Shown: positions 32,922-45,048, numbered from the stretch's first letter. The stretch: 64,000 bases of DNA from Paulinella micropora (GCA_009731375.1 BJOX01000196.1:589405-653404), one strand, 5' to 3'. The notes: generated by a model from the letters alone, not told the origin. Made by a program: numbers and translations.

Positions 32922-33734
32922 ATGGAGTATAAGGGAGGGAGAAGTTCGGGTATCTATTACATAAATAGTAAAAATAGAATAACGGGTACAGATAGCGACT
33001 TTACACACGAAATAAACTTAAAATCACTAGACAATCCCACACATTGTAAAATTATTCATATCTATGTTCCAAAATCTTATTACTCTGTGGCTTCACCATA
33101 TAATACTTTTACATTATCCGAAGACGGGTATGAGGCTTTAATTACGATACCTGAGGGAAACTACACAATGAACAATCTAAAAAATAAGTTGTCGGAGGTA
33201 CTGACGACAAAAAGTCCAAATGACTATACTTATGTTGTCTCAAGCAACAATACAAACACAGAAGCGGAGGATGGTAAATTAACATTCAGTGTTTCAGATA
33301 ACGGAGGTATTCAACCGCGGTTTATATTTGATACCGATACCCGCATTCACGAGGTAATGGGTTTTGATAGAAATTCAACATATTTCTTCGCTAATGATTT
33401 TATTAAATCGCCAAATGTGATTATTCTAACTGGCGAAAAGACTTTATACCTTCAATCGGACTTAGTTGGTGAAGGAGATAATCACGTGCTACAAGAAATA
33501 TATACAGCCAACGAAATTCCATTTGGAGCCGTTATATACGACGGAAGTGGGTCTGAGTATGGTAAGAAATTATCAACCAGTTCAAATAATGTATATAGGT
33601 TTTATCTTACAGACGAAAACGACCAAGCAATTAATCTTAATGGGTTAGGTATTGTTATGGCATTATTAATTTACAGAGAGACTAATTATTTTAATTTATT
33701 TACATCATTTTTCAATTTGTTAAAATCTAGGTAA
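32922..33734 (+). CDS. Minor capsid (penton-type) protein of polinton-like virus
   Basis: 270 residues from ATG 32922. The beginning, IYYINSKNRITGTDSDFTHEI, and the segment VPKSYYSVASPYNTFTL are typical of penton-like minor capsid proteins of polinton-like viruses and virophages. So is the C-terminal RFYLTDENDQAINLNGLGIVMALLIY. In particles this single-jelly-roll protein occupies the five-fold vertices. It sits immediately upstream of the major capsid gene, the usual pairing. Ends TAG. The frame is intact. Confidence 0.75.
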   Translation: MEYKGGRSSGIYYINSKNRITGTDSDFTHEINLKSLDNPTHCKIIHIYVPKSYYSVASPYNTFTLSEDGYEALITIPEGNYTMNNLKNKLSEVLTTKSPNDYTYVVSSNNTNTEAEDGKLTFSVSDNGGIQPRFIFDTDTRIHEVMGFDRNSTYFFANDFIKSPNVIILTGEKTLYLQSDLVGEGDNHVLQEIYTANEIPFGAVIYDGSGSEYGKKLSTSSNNVYRFYLTDENDQAINLNGLGIVMALLIYRETNYFNLFTSFFNLLKSR

Positions 33735-33826
33735 TTAATTTAATTTTGGAATTATTTATTTTTTCTATAAATATATTCTGGTGAATTAGTTAATTTTCAC
33801 GACTGCCAAAAAAGCCTAAAAACAAA

Positions 33827-35316
33827 ATGCCAACTCAACACGGCGGAGAATTAGACTTCAGTAAGACTGATTGTATCAGTGCTTCGTATCGCTTGAACAA
33901 GCTAGCCCCTCGTGAGGGATCTGCTTCATTTGAAGTCACTACTGCGGGAGGTCAAGAACGATCATTTGACCTTATTAGCCGACCTTTTAATCTCGCTCGG
34001 TCATATTTGAGTTTTACTTATACTATGAGAGCGCCTCTTGTTGCCAACACTTATACTAGAATTTTTATGGACTGCCTTTCGCAAATTTCTCAAATTCAAC
34101 TTCAGACCCGTAGCGGTGTTTATCTGTGCGACGTTAACAACCTTAGACATGTGACTAAGATGTTGTGGAAACCAGAAATGAGCTTGAAGGATTTCCTTGA
34201 CCTTCCTAACCACGGGGATGCTAGTGGATACGGATGTATGCTCCAAAAGTGTAATGCTAACGGCTTGATTAACATTAGTGCCGTTGAAGCAACTAGAACA
34301 GCCTTTCGTGCGGCCGCTGATGGAAATAACGATGTTGCTGCCGCAACTCAGAACCTATTGCGAGAGCCCGTGATTTCTGCTCGTCGTCACGATGATGCTG
34401 CTTTGACGACTGGAGTTGGAGCACTATCCGCCGTAAATGTTAATTAAAACGAGGCGAAGTATCTTGTGGGAAGTGGAGCAACTGCCGCTTTGGCCATTAA
34501 TGTTAAAATTCCTTTGGGTATGATTATTAACACTATTTTCGCACTTGATAAGACTATTATGTTTCCAGAGATTTTGACTATGCGAATTGTGTGGAGTGCT
34601 ACTGACAGAACCGGTTATACGGTGACGAATGGTGCCGCTACTTGTATTAGCACTGCTTATCTTGCCGCACTAAATGCTACACTGCCTATGGCTGTATCTG
34701 CTGATGTTACCAATCTTAACTTGTTTCTTGCTGTTGAAACAAACCCCGACGTTATTCAATCAATTCAACAGAAGATTGCTAGCCCCGAGGGTATGAACTT
34801 CAATATCGATTATCCCTATGTTTATAGAATTCAATTGGAGCAACCACAACCGAAAATATTAGTATGCGATTTGACAGAGGCCATGGTCGCCGTTTGAAGA
34901 AGATTTATCACTCAGTTTTTAACACCGAAGAAAGGAAGAACACTGCTTATGACCATGATAATCGCGCAGCAGCAAAGATTGCTACTTTATACACTACTCT
35001 AGACGGAGCACGTCAGCAAGAGTTTAACATTGACTGCGCCTCTGAAGAAGACTATATGTACCTGAAGCCAAAGATTGAGGGTTCGGCCTTGATGAATAAT
35101 GATGTGTATAAATACAACTGGTTCTGGGTTGGTGCTTGGGATAATACCTGCCCGCTATGGAGCAAAGACCAAAATGAAATCAGCGGTTTAAGTCTTGATA
35201 CTGAGCGACGATGGGAGTTTATTGGTACTAATGCGGGAACTGCTCTTAACCACTACACCGTGGCAATCACTCAGCGAGAGGTTCAGGTTAAGGCAAATAT
35301 GATTACGATTTCATAA
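33827..35316 (+). pseudogene. Double-jelly-roll major capsid protein, one nonsense codon and one frameshift
   Basis: ATG 33827. About 495 codons in total: frame open to TAA at 34445-34447, the same frame continuing to about 34890, then a one-base shift into the frame ending TAA at 35314. Segments such as RPFNLARSYLSFTY, the Ala/Gly-rich middle and NWFWVGAWDNTCPLW fit the polinton-like virus major capsid protein in length and position between penton and fibre genes. Around the TAA the sequence reads smoothly (VNVN-stop-NEAKYLV), so only one codon seems changed. It would build the pseudo-hexameric capsomers. Confidence 0.7.
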
Positions 35317-35388
35317 CTCCGCCAGTGAGGTAATAGGTAATTATTAATTTTGATAGTTAATTTTATTTTTTTTGTTTATATATACGAT

Positions 35389-36555
35389 ATGTCTCACCAG
35401 AGAAATTTAGTCGCACAAAATCCAGACGGAGATTTTGTAAACGTCAGGGTTGGGAATGAAGGGTATCTTGAGACTAATGTTGAAAAAACAGCATTTGGTG
35501 AATTAGCAACATCACAATACACGCCGATTATACAAGAAACATTTATGTATAATGTAAATACCTCTAAGTGGAACACAAGCACTACTAGTGCTACATTAGA
35601 GCAAAAGAGTGCTATGGCATATCTAACAACACAGGCAGTTGGAGGTTCAAGATTATTCATTGAAACAAAAAAGAAAATTAAATATCGTGCTGGTATGGGT
35701 GTATGTGTCAGATTTACTGCTTTGTGGAATACAAATGAAGCAGGCGGATATTCATCTTATGTAGGTATTGGTTCTTAACGGACGGATTTTTCTTCTCAAG
35801 AGAAAGTGGTGTAATGAAAATATATCAATTAAACAACTCCACTGTCATTACTGAGGTTAAACAAAGTCAATGGAATGTAGATAAAGCAGATGGAACAGAT
35901 TACTTACCAGCCATTGATTTCAGTAAGGGTAATGTATTTCAGATTAAATATCAATACTTAGGTTTTGGTCAGATATCATTTTATATTGAAAATCCAAACA
36001 CTGGGCTATTTCAACTAGTATGCTATACGATATGCTGACAGCAAAACTGCTACATCTCTTAATAATACTACTTTACCATTCTTGGCTTCGTTATCCGTTG
36101 GCGCTAATCCGCAAATCCAAAATCTCAGAATTGCCAGTGTTGGATGCTTTATTGAAGGAACTGAAATCATAAGAGGTATTCCATTTATTTATGAAAGAAC
36201 AGCAAATACGACGAATGTAGCAACTCATGCTTTTACTATGAGGAATAATACTAATATTATTGGAAACACCATTGCAAATTATAGTATAGTGTATCCTAGA
36301 CGGCTAAATGTCTTAAATACAGATGGTAAATCTGGTGTAATTATTAAAGTAAGAAAAAATGCTACCCTTACTGGTGCTGGTGGAAATACTATAGCCGTTG
36401 TATTTTTTAATACAAATGATGCTCAAAGCATTGATTTTAATGATTATGATTTAGATGATATGTTGCCAAGCGAAAGGCTGACTATAACAGCACAGGCTAC
36501 TACAAATCAGACGATAAGTATTCAGTATGCTTTTACTTGGTTAGAAGACCCATGA
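35389..36555 (+). pseudogene. Fibre/minor structural protein, two frameshifts
   Basis: ATG 35389, directly after an AT-rich TTTATATATACGAT. Frame 1 reaches YSSYVGIGS at about 35775, then the frame shifts to TDGFFFSRESGVMK and runs to about 36020. It shifts again into the frame ending TGA at 36553. The TDGFFF motif, the WNVDKADGTDYLPAIDFSK block and IKYQYLGFGQISFYI are characteristic of a structural protein family shared by polinton-like viruses and other aquatic giant viruses. It probably forms a capsid protrusion or fibre; that role is inferred. Confidence 0.65.
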
Positions 36556-36707
36556 AAGCAAAAAAAAAAACAAACGAAAATGGAAGTGTGGATTTTCAAA
36601 TATCACTTTTAAAAATACTTGATAAAATTATTTTTCTAACTTCATTCATTTCTTCATTTTTTTCTAGAAATGAAAGTACACATGCCACATCGCAAAATCT
36701 ATCATCG

Positions 36708-37100
36708 TCAATTGAAACTGATAACACATTTTTTTCTTACACTCTTTACAAGGTGCTTTATTAATATACATCCTTCTTCTGTACATGTAGCATTCGCTAT
36801 TTCTTCGCCAAATTTAGCCTTGATTTCAGTGATACTAGTCTCTTTTAAATCAGTCGCCGTAAATGGTGTGCTTGGTTCCTCCATTATAATTTTTGCTAGT
36901 GTAGCCTCCAATGGAATAACTACTTTCACATAACATCCTTCGTCTGTAGCTTTCGCTGTGTCGTCGCGGGGTTTGTATTGCTCATAAAAAGAAACGATGT
37001 CAGGCTTAGTCCATTTAATTGTTGGTTTCTTAATTTCAATGTCAAGGTTCCATTTGTCAATTTCATTTAAGTAGTCCTGTTTGGTTGACAGGTCAGTCAT
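36708..37100 (-). CDS. Small protein of the polinton-like block, unrecognised
   Basis: 130 residues from ATG 37100 (MTDLSTKQDYLNEIDKW) to TAA. Mostly helical, with a C-terminal CTEEGC and KKC that may bind metal. Convergent with the fibre gene and co-oriented with the polymerase gene. No frame damage. Function unknown. Confidence 0.6.
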   Translation of the reverse strand: MTDLSTKQDYLNEIDKWNLDIEIKKPTIKWTKPDIVSFYEQYKPRDDTAKATDEGCYVKVVIPLEATLAKIIMEEPSTPFTATDLKETSITEIKAKFGEEIANATCTEEGCILIKHLVKSVRKKCVISFN

Positions 37101-37139
37101 GATATATAAAGATTTTTAAAAAATCTTTTAGCAAAAATA

Positions 37140-37426
37140 TCAAATATATTTTTTTACTTCACTTTTAATGTCAGTAAATTTCTCAAACCACGGCTGTTTC
37201 ATAACCCATTCTAGATATGGTTTGTCAATGGTAGCAACATCTTGAATTTTCTTACTTTTATACTGACCGAATGGGAAAATATCCCTTGGCTTGCCTGCCC
37301 GTGCATTTTCAATCATTTGGATTTCGTCAGTAATTATCTTTTTAACATCGATAAGAGAAAATGTTTCTTTTTATTTTCAATAGAGAGTTTCTCAAACTTC
37401 TCACATAATCTGGTGAGGGTGGTCAT
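37140..37426 (-). pseudogene. DUF3820-like small protein, frameshifted
   Basis: Too broken to appear as one long frame. ATG at 37426 gives about 22 residues (MTTLTRLCEKFEKLSIENKK). After a one-base shift near 37350, a clean frame runs DVKKIITDEIQMIENA ... DIFPFGQYKSKKIQDV, then YLEWVMKQPWFEKF, to TGA at 37140-37142. The FPFG-x-YK-x-K-x-IxDV and YLxW pattern matches the small DUF3820/exonuclease-C-like proteins found in virophages and related viruses. The biochemical role is unknown. A TATA-like CTATATAGA lies just upstream of the ATG. Confidence 0.5.
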
Positions 37427-37473
37427 TGATCTATATAGAGTGGTAAAAAATTTTATGGAAAAAAATTAATTAA

Positions 37474-37612
37474 TTGATATTTTATTCAGATACTTCGTAT
37501 CTTCATAAAACATCGTTATATACTTTAATGGTGGACGATGTTTGAGAATAAGCGAGAGTGCGTAGCACGACCATCTCGTAGAGTGGCAGTAAAGTGAAAT
37601 TCTCAAATATCA
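37474..37612 (+). promoter_or_regulatory. Structured intergenic element, copy 2
   Basis: Same order as copy 1: hairpin AGATAC-TTC-GTATCT (two extra pairs on both arms compared with copy 1), AAACATCG paired with CGATGTTT, core GCGAGAGTGCGTAGCACGA, and closing pair TTTGAGAAT/ATTCTCAAA. It abuts the stop codon of the minus-strand polymerase gene. The paired changes between the copies favour a structure maintained at RNA or DNA level. Confidence 0.65.
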
Positions 37613-40600
37613 TTAAAATCCAAAAGGTCTAGTTTCAATCGCATTCTCTACAATTCCGATAACTTGTCTTTTAGTATATGTAAAACTAAATATCTTTTCT
37701 AAGTATTCGCTTGTTATTTTTTTCTTTTGTTTGTCTCGTGTTATCTTGTTGTTTTCTATTATAACTACTTTTCCAGATTTCTCAATTCGCTTAGCAATCC
37801 TTAATTCTTCATCAGTATCCAACAATTCAGCCAGTTCATTTTTGCCATTCTCAAATAATTCAGTGTTCGTAATACCTAACCCGCAACTTATTACACTTAA
37901 CATATTCGGTAAATTCAATGCTTTTTTCGTTTCATAGTTCATACTAAATCCTTTTACTTTCATACTTGCTTTACCATTATCTAATAAGTATCCATAACAT
38001 TTCGGCCCGCCTCCAACAAAGGCTTTTATTTTTGCTCCTTTCAATTCATCAGTCCAATCTCCCAGTAAATCGCCTGTCTCTACATCTGGCTGATTAATTT
38101 CTTTGTTTGTCGTATATATTACGCTGTCTGTGTCATGATACAATATCCTATTACCTAATTTGTCCATCATATTGTAAAGTCTCATTCTCGCGTGGCATGT
38201 AGTAAATAAAGCAACCACAATATTTGTTTTAATCGGGTCGCTCACCGCATCCTGTTTTAAGTCGTAACTGGCTTCTACAATTTGGTCGTTAATTATGTTA
38301 ATGTTTATATTATCCACTGATTTATCGTTCAATAGTTTGTATAATGTATCTTTATCTTTTATCATTTTGTTCTGTGTTTTATTTTGTTTTTGTCCAAACT
38401 TGCCCCATAAAGAGTTCAAGCACAACTTAGCCACTGCTCTCCGTCCTTCGTTTTTAAATATTTTGCTTTCATCCATCTTAACTTCCATTTTGATTTCCAT
38501 GCTGTTTATGTAATTTTGCTTTTCTGCTTCCGTATTACATCCCGCGGGATATCCGCTGGACTCTTGTTTTACTTTCAAGAATGTCTTTATGTATTCTTTG
38601 AATAAGCTACTGCTTTGTTCTTTCCAGTGCCATACTTCATATACTTTTATCAACTTATACCCTTTGTCTAAGGCCTTGTAAATTTCTGGAGTTGCCCATG
38701 TTCCAGTTATTGCTCGTTCTTTATCTGTGTGCTTACATTCTCCATGTTGCTCGGTCATTCCGCACCTATCGCATAAGTAATACATCATCTTACCTCTGTC
38801 TGCTTTCGGTAAGACTGGGTGTAGTAAGCCTCTCGGCGGTAGCATCTTAACCTTAGCCACTCCGAAATATTCTCTGTTTATAATTTTGTTTTTCATCTCT
38901 TCGGAAGGGGCTGTGCCCCTTTGCAAACCCGCGAGGGTATGGTAGGGGGTGGAACCTCCTCCATCCTCGTTGCTTGGTCGTATTATGATATGGTGTCCGC
39001 TTGGATAAAGGTCGTAATACATCACGGTCGGATAAAGTGAGCATATGTCAATATATTTCGCATACTCATTATCATGTCGTGATTTCCAATATAATTTCAG
39101 AGCATTCACTCTACCTCCAAACATTGCCTCTCGTGGGTTTAGTCCTTCTTGTTCAGTAATTCGTTCGTTTGTATCCTCTGTCAGTCTTTCACTGGTTTTC
39201 ATCAGGCTCCATTCGCACACTCAGATACTTATTACTTTCGCTTGTTCGCTAAGTTGTTTTTCTCTTCTTATTGTTTCCTTGTATAGTTCGCCCATCGTCT
39301 TATTATTCTTCACATTCATAGCATTTCTATTCCAACACTTATCACATCCGTGCCAATGACACCCGTAAAACTCATAAGCGGTTTTGTTTTTCTCGTCCCA
39401 ACCATCTACATACACACGAGATTGCCCGAGTTGAAACATTTTTTCACCTCCGCTGAATGCGTGTTTAATATCGGTTTTGTCTAACCTGCTTCTGTATGCT
39501 AACCATTCTACACAAGCCCTAGAAGTCATCCTGTTTTGCTTTTCCGCTTTCAATATCGCAATTGAATTCTCTGGCATAAACTTAGTACGATACAAAGCCA
39601 TAACACAACTCGCAATAGTTGTATATTGAAAAGGGTCAATACCAAACTCTAGAAACTGGTTTCTAAAATCTATACAACCCTTCCTCAGTATATCAACATC
39701 TGAATGACAATACTCTGCGATTTCCTTCGCCATATCAAACCTGTTATGTGCTTTCACTTGTTCGTCATACCATTCAATAAATTCTTTTCGTTTATCTCCA
39801 CGCATCGTGTCGTAGCCGTAATGTTTCTTATGTGGCATTACACCAACATAGTTTCTATTTTTCGCAGTATTGAAGAAGTGCGGGAAGAAACCTTTCTTAA
39901 GTTCCGTAAGTCCGAATGTCTTTGGAAAGTCTGACAATGGCATCGTAAGAAAACTTAGGCTGTCTATAAACCGATACTTCTTAAGTGTCATCATCATAAT
40001 CTTACCACCTTCATAGATTACAAATAGAGTTTGTCCATTATCAACCAACCACTTAAGAATAAACTGACAATCATAACCGCGGGCATTGTGTGCGATAAAT
40101 GTAAATCCGCTGTGTTTAGTGTCAAAAGCCCAATTACAGAAATCTTGAATGTTCTTGTGAATTACTGGCGGTTCCTTCGCATCGTAATACTGGCTTTCCG
40201 CATGATTAACAATGTGCTCGCCTGTGTCCTGTGTCGCTTAAAAGTCAAAGAATATGCATTGCTCTGACGGCGGTAAGATTTCTTTTTGGACTATTTCACA
40301 TTGGTGCTCAAGCGGTTTCACTAGTTTGCAATTTCGGCATTTCGCATATCCGCATTTGTGCTCATCCTTCTTTCTGTAATTAAGACCGCACGATTTACAT
40401 TTCGCTTTAACATCGCAGTTTGTCGTCATGTGATTATTAAAGCATTCAGTGTTTGGAAACTTTCTATTACACTTCTCACATTCTTTCCACTGGCTCTTGT
40501 CATTTATTCCCTTACATCCGTTGGTTTCACAGATACTACATTTGGCTTCACAGGCGTGTCTTTCCATATACCCTCTTAGACATAACTCACAGAAATTCTT

Positions 40601-41691
40601 TTTTCCTATCATAGACTTCATGTTAGTTATGGCATCGTAATGTCCTTCAGTCTTTAGAATGTAAAGGTTAGTCAGCCGTTCTCCGTTCGCATCAAGTAGT
40701 TCTGTTTTATAAATGATTTTGTCAGGAAATTCAACAATAACCAGATTGTATTTAATGTGATTAGCAAATGTATTAATTTCTGGTATCCCACACACATCCT
40801 TAATGACCTTTGCTTCATTGTGTAAAGCATCTGCCATTTCCTGCTGTATCTTTCGTCCTCGCATAATTTGCGAGAATTTTTGGTGTTTTTCAATTTTTGC
40901 TTTTACAACAACGATTGCTCGTGATAAGCATAAATTATCGCTGTTTGTAATACAGATTACTCCTTTCTTTCTGTATATATCCAATTTGTTCAAAACCTGT
41001 AGCCTTGTCCCGCCCGTCGGCATTTAACAGATTTCAACACAAATTTTAATTTATCAAAGTTTATTCCGTTCTCATCCATGTAAAGACTTTCGTTGCTTTG
41101 AAATATTGCTGACAATCTTTCTAAAACTTTTTCAACCGAGATTTGATTAACTTTGTGTAAGCCTGTTGATACTTTTCCATAGTAATCCACAAATTCAATA
41201 CCTAGGCTAACCTTATCTGCGGGCGATTGTCGTCTTACAAAGTCGTTCAACACGATCTCAATAAATTTTATTACATCGCGCATCGTAAATGATCGGAAGT
41301 TGCCGTTAATCCTTACCGCATATCGGCTTTCATTTATTCCTAGTTCGTGTTCCTTGCTGTCGTCCCTCATGATATCATAATTACCATACCGCAACAAGTC
41401 TCTGTAATTTTCTTTCATCTCTTTTTTCTCNNNNNNNNNNTTCAGTTCTTTTTTCTCTTCAATCGTAGGTAAAGGTGGGGCTATTGGTATAGCATGGTGT
41501 TCGAAATACACCACACCTCTTACTTGGTTCAAGTAGTTTTGGGCTGTCGGTGTATCAATTTTATACCCCCTTACCTTCGGTTTGATATATAGCACATCCC
41601 GACCCCTGACAGACTTGATTTCGTAATTTATCTTATATTCCCTTAATCTATCCAACCTGTAGACCTTGCCGTTATACGTGTGTGTCTCCAT
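37613..41691 (-). pseudogene. Protein-primed family B DNA polymerase, broken
   Basis: About 1350 codons from ATG 41691 to TAA at 37613. The N-terminal extension (with a 10-N gap at 41431-41440) shifts frame near 41015 into RLQVLNKLDIYRKKG and DNLCLSRAIVV, typical of the virophage/polinton polymerase N terminus, then a Cys/His-rich zinc array (about 40300-40600). Exonuclease: FFDF followed by TAA at 40238-40240 where motif I has Glu; AHNARGYDCQF (motif II); YCHSDVDIL (motif III). Polymerase: YIDICSLYPTVM (A), AKLCLNSLWGKFG (B), YHDTDSVIY (C). TGA interrupts at 39221-39223 just before VCEW, where the family usually has WECEW. All polymerase catalytic residues are present. It replicates the linear genome by protein priming in relatives. 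Confidence 0.8.
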
Positions 41692-41823
41692 GTTTGATAA
41701 TAGTATATCAAGGAAAATATAATTTTATAAAATTAAAATATTTGTTTGCCTCAATCGGTCGTCCCCTCGTGGCCTCGTGTGTGCCCCTATATATAAGGAC
41801 CCTCCTTGTCTTTAACATATAAT

Positions 41824-42357
41824 TCAGTGGTTCCCGCAGAGAAACTTTTTGATTACTGATACTTGCCATACCCGCAACCAGTGGCAGTTATGTTCCATGT
41901 ATCCACACATATTACATCTATCATCGTCATCCTTCTTTATTCTATCCATATACTCTTTGCTTGGCCTTGGAGGAACTGGAGGTTTTTCTTTTTCTGCTGA
42001 AATATGTTTCTGAGACTTCATATGTCGCGTTTTGTTTCCATTATGTATTCCAGCACCACATCCACACTTAAAATCTTTATGCTTCCAAATTTTCTTCTTT
42101 TCTTTTTTGATTATTCTTGTTTCTTTATCGTAGTTATTTTTCCATTCCTCATATTTAGGTATTATATTTTCCTCGTGATACTTCTTTGCTTCTTCCAATG
42201 CTTGCTCTTTTGATTTTTTCTTTCCTATACAGAAACTCTTACACATAACTTTTCCTCCTTCTCTCCATTGAACTTTTACCATGGGTCTCTTTTCGTTATT
42301 CTTTACCATAGCACAACCTCTGGACATTCTAAATCTCTGAGTGTCTTCGTTTGTCAT
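41824..42357 (-). CDS. Zinc-binding protein of the polinton-like block
   Basis: 177 residues from ATG 42357. The N-terminal KVQWREGGKVMCKSFCIGKKKSKEQALEEA resembles an AP2-type DNA-binding segment. A middle C2H2-like finger (CGCGAGIHNGNKTRHMKSQKH), common in polinton-like and giant viruses, is followed by a CxxC...HxxH group (CNMCGYMEHNCHW). Likely DNA binding. It lies upstream of the polymerase on the same strand. Ends TGA. Intact. Confidence 0.55.
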   Translation of the reverse strand: MTNEDTQRFRMSRGCAMVKNNEKRPMVKVQWREGGKVMCKSFCIGKKKSKEQALEEAKKYHEENIIPKYEEWKNNYDKETRIIKKEKKKIWKHKDFKCGCGAGIHNGNKTRHMKSQKHISAEKEKPPVPPRPSKEYMDRIKKDDDDRCNMCGYMEHNCHWLRVWQVSVIKKFLCGNH

Positions 42358-42744
42358 CCTATATGTGTCTTTATTTTATTTATTTAAACAATAATTATTT
42401 ACAGGTAGCAGTTTTTCTTTCTTTTGTCTGTCTGTATTTGTTATAAACAGGTAGAGGAAATAATAAATAACGGCTTTTAGTGTGGATAAAAACACTTCTC
42501 ACACCAGACACCTAGGGGCTCAGGTCAATTTACCCTCTTGCCAGATTTTGACAAACTGGAAAGTGGTCAACTTTTTGTAAAGTAGTCCAGAGAGAAATTC
42601 ATAATAAGAGAGATTTTAATGAAATTGTTGTTTTGAACTTAGAGAGAATAGGTAGGCGAAATAATGAATAACGGCTCTTAGTGTGGTTTCTGTGATGAAA
42701 CTGCACTGAAGATCTGTCCTGAAGTGGCACTCTATACTACTGTT
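42358..42744. other. AT-rich non-coding sequence with a 37-bp direct repeat
   Basis: No gene seen. A segment containing AATAACGGCTTTTAGTGTGG occurs near 42449-42486 and again, slightly changed, near 42647-42686. This may be the outer end of the polinton-like element; no matching inverted repeat was found near 31690. Confidence 0.5.
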
Positions 42745-42748
42745 TATT

Positions 42749-42788
<40 letters not shown>

Positions 42789-44030
42789 TCGAGATTCTTT
42801 CTTTCTTTCTTTCTTTCTTTCTTTCGAGATTCTTTCGTTCTTTCTTTCTTTCATTCATTCATTCATTCTTTCTTTCTTTCTTTCTATTCTTTCTTTTTTT
42901 CATTTTCCTTTTTCTCTCCTTTTTTCCTCTTATTTTTCTTTTTCTCTTACTTTCCTTTTTCTTTTTCTTTCTTTCTTTCTTTCTTTCTTTCTTGATTTCT
43001 TTCTTTCCATATTTCTTCTTTTTTATTCTTCTCTTTTTTCCTTCTCTTTTTTCTTCTCTTTTCTTTCTTTCTTTCTTCTCTTTCTTTCTTTCTTTCTTGA
43101 TTTATTTCTGTCTTTCTTTCTTTCTTACTAGCTTTCTTACTAGCTTTCTTTCTTTCTTTCTTTCTTTCTTTCGATTCTTTCTTTTTTTTCGTTTTCTTAT
43201 TTCTCTCTTTTTTTCTCTTACTTTTCTTTTTCTCTTACTTTCATTTTTTTCTTTCTTTCTTGATTTCTTTCTTGATTTCTTTCTTTCTTTCTTTCTTTCT
43301 TGAATTATTTCTTTCCATATTTCTTTTTTATTCTTTTTTTCCTTACTTTTTCCTCTCTTTTTCTTCTCTTTCTTTCTTTCTTCTCTTTCTTTCTTTCTTT
43401 CTTCTCTTTCTTTCTTTCTTTCTTGCTTTCTCTCTTTCTCTCTTTCTTTCTTTCTTTCTTTCATTCTTTCTTTCTTTCGATTCTTTCGATTCTTTCTTTT
43501 TTTTCGTTTTCCTATTTCTCTCCCTTAACGTCTTTTTCCTCTTACTTTTCTTTTTCTCTTACTTTCCTTTCTCTTTCTTTCTTTCTTTCTTTCTTTCTTT
43601 TTTCTTTCTTTCTTTCTTTCTTGATTTATTTATTTCCATATTTCTTCTTTTTTATTCTTCTCTTTTTTTCTTCTCTTTTTTCTTCTTTTTCTTTCTTTCT
43701 TTCTTTCTTTCTTCTCTTTCTTTCTTTCTTTTTTGATTTCTTTCTTTCTTTCTCTCTCTCTTTCTTTCTTTCTGTCTTTCTTTCTTTCCTTCTTACTAGC
43801 TTTCTTTCTTCTTTCTTCTTTCTTTCTTTCTTTCTTTATTTGTTTGTTTGTTTGTTTCTTTCTTTCTTTCATTCTTTCTTTCTTTCTTTCTTTCTTTCGA
43901 TTCTTTCTTTTTTTTTCGTTTTCCTATTTCTGTCCTTTTTTCTTACTTTTCTTTTTCTCTTACTTTCCTTTTTCTCTTTCTTGATTTCTTTCTTGATTTC
44001 TTTCTTTCTTTCTTTCTTTCTTTCTTTTTT
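42745..44030. repeat. (TTTC)n pyrimidine array
   Basis: About 1.3 kb of TTTC/TTTCC repeats with interspersed GATTC, TATTTC and TCTCTTT variants in a loose higher-order pattern. Poly-Phe/Leu/Ser and poly-Lys/Arg frames are artefacts. Confidence 0.95.
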
Positions 44031-44450
44031 TGTCGTAAACCTACCTATTTTGTCGTAAACCTACCTATTTTGCTCTCAACAAGTGTTGCCTGGATAATCA
44101 GGCTTTTCTGGTAATTCATCAACACCTCTTTCTTCTCTTCCCCTTCTCTGGTGAATGAGAGATCACCTGGTCCAGTTTCGTAAGGCCTGCTCAGGCCGCC
44201 AGAATAAATTATTAGAAGCAATTGTAGGCTTAACCCGTGAAATTCATAGGTGGGCTTGGACTTGGAAAAAATTACTTCAAGAACTGTTTATTTCTTTTAT
44301 TTTTTGCCTCCAGAAAAGGTTATCTCTAACTTCTGGGGGTTGTTTCTTCTGCCTCAATTTTTTTTTTTGCATTGTAGTTCACACCTTGCGCTATTTTCTT
44401 TCCACCACACACTTTTCTATTTTCTTTCCCACACAAAAAATACTTGTTGA
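44031..44450. other. Short unique island between microsatellites
   Basis: Begins with two copies of TTTTGTCGTAAACCTACCTA (about 44030-44066). A frame from 44155 (MRDHLVQFRKACSGRQNKLL...) stays open for about 140 codons into the GT array. Its first 45 residues have normal composition and may be an exon remnant, but nothing supports that further. Confidence 0.4.
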
Positions 44451-44451
44451 T

Positions 44452-44522
<71 letters not shown>

Positions 44523-44724
44523 TGCCTGTCTGTCTCTCTGTCTGTCTCTCTGTCTGTCTCTCTGTCTCTCTGTCTCAGACTAGTACTGTCTGTCCGTCTG
44601 TCTGTCTGTCTGTCTCAGACTGTCCGTCTGTGCTGTCTGTCTGTGCTGTCTGTCTGTTTGTCTGTTTGTCTGTCTGTCTGCCTGCCTGTCTGCCTGTCTG
44701 TCTATGTGTGTGTATGTGTGTGTG

Positions 44725-44761
<37 letters not shown>

Positions 44762-44806
44762 GTGTACATGTGTGTGTGTCTGTCTGTCTCTCTGCCTGCC
44801 TGTCTG

Positions 44807-44837
<31 letters not shown>

Positions 44838-44952
44838 CTATGTATGTATGTATGTATGTACATTGTATGTATGTACATATGTATGTATGTATGTATGTAT
44901 GTACATATGTATGTATGTATGTATCTATGTACATTGTATGTATGTATGTATG

Positions 44953-44984
<32 letters not shown>

Positions 44985-45016
44985 TGTATGTATGTATATG
45001 TATGTATGTATGTATG

Positions 45017-45048
<32 letters not shown>

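Noticed and set aside
42616-44114. Phe/Leu/Ser-rich and Lys/Arg-rich membrane-like or nuclear-like proteins
   Set aside because: TTTC repeat artefacts on both strands.
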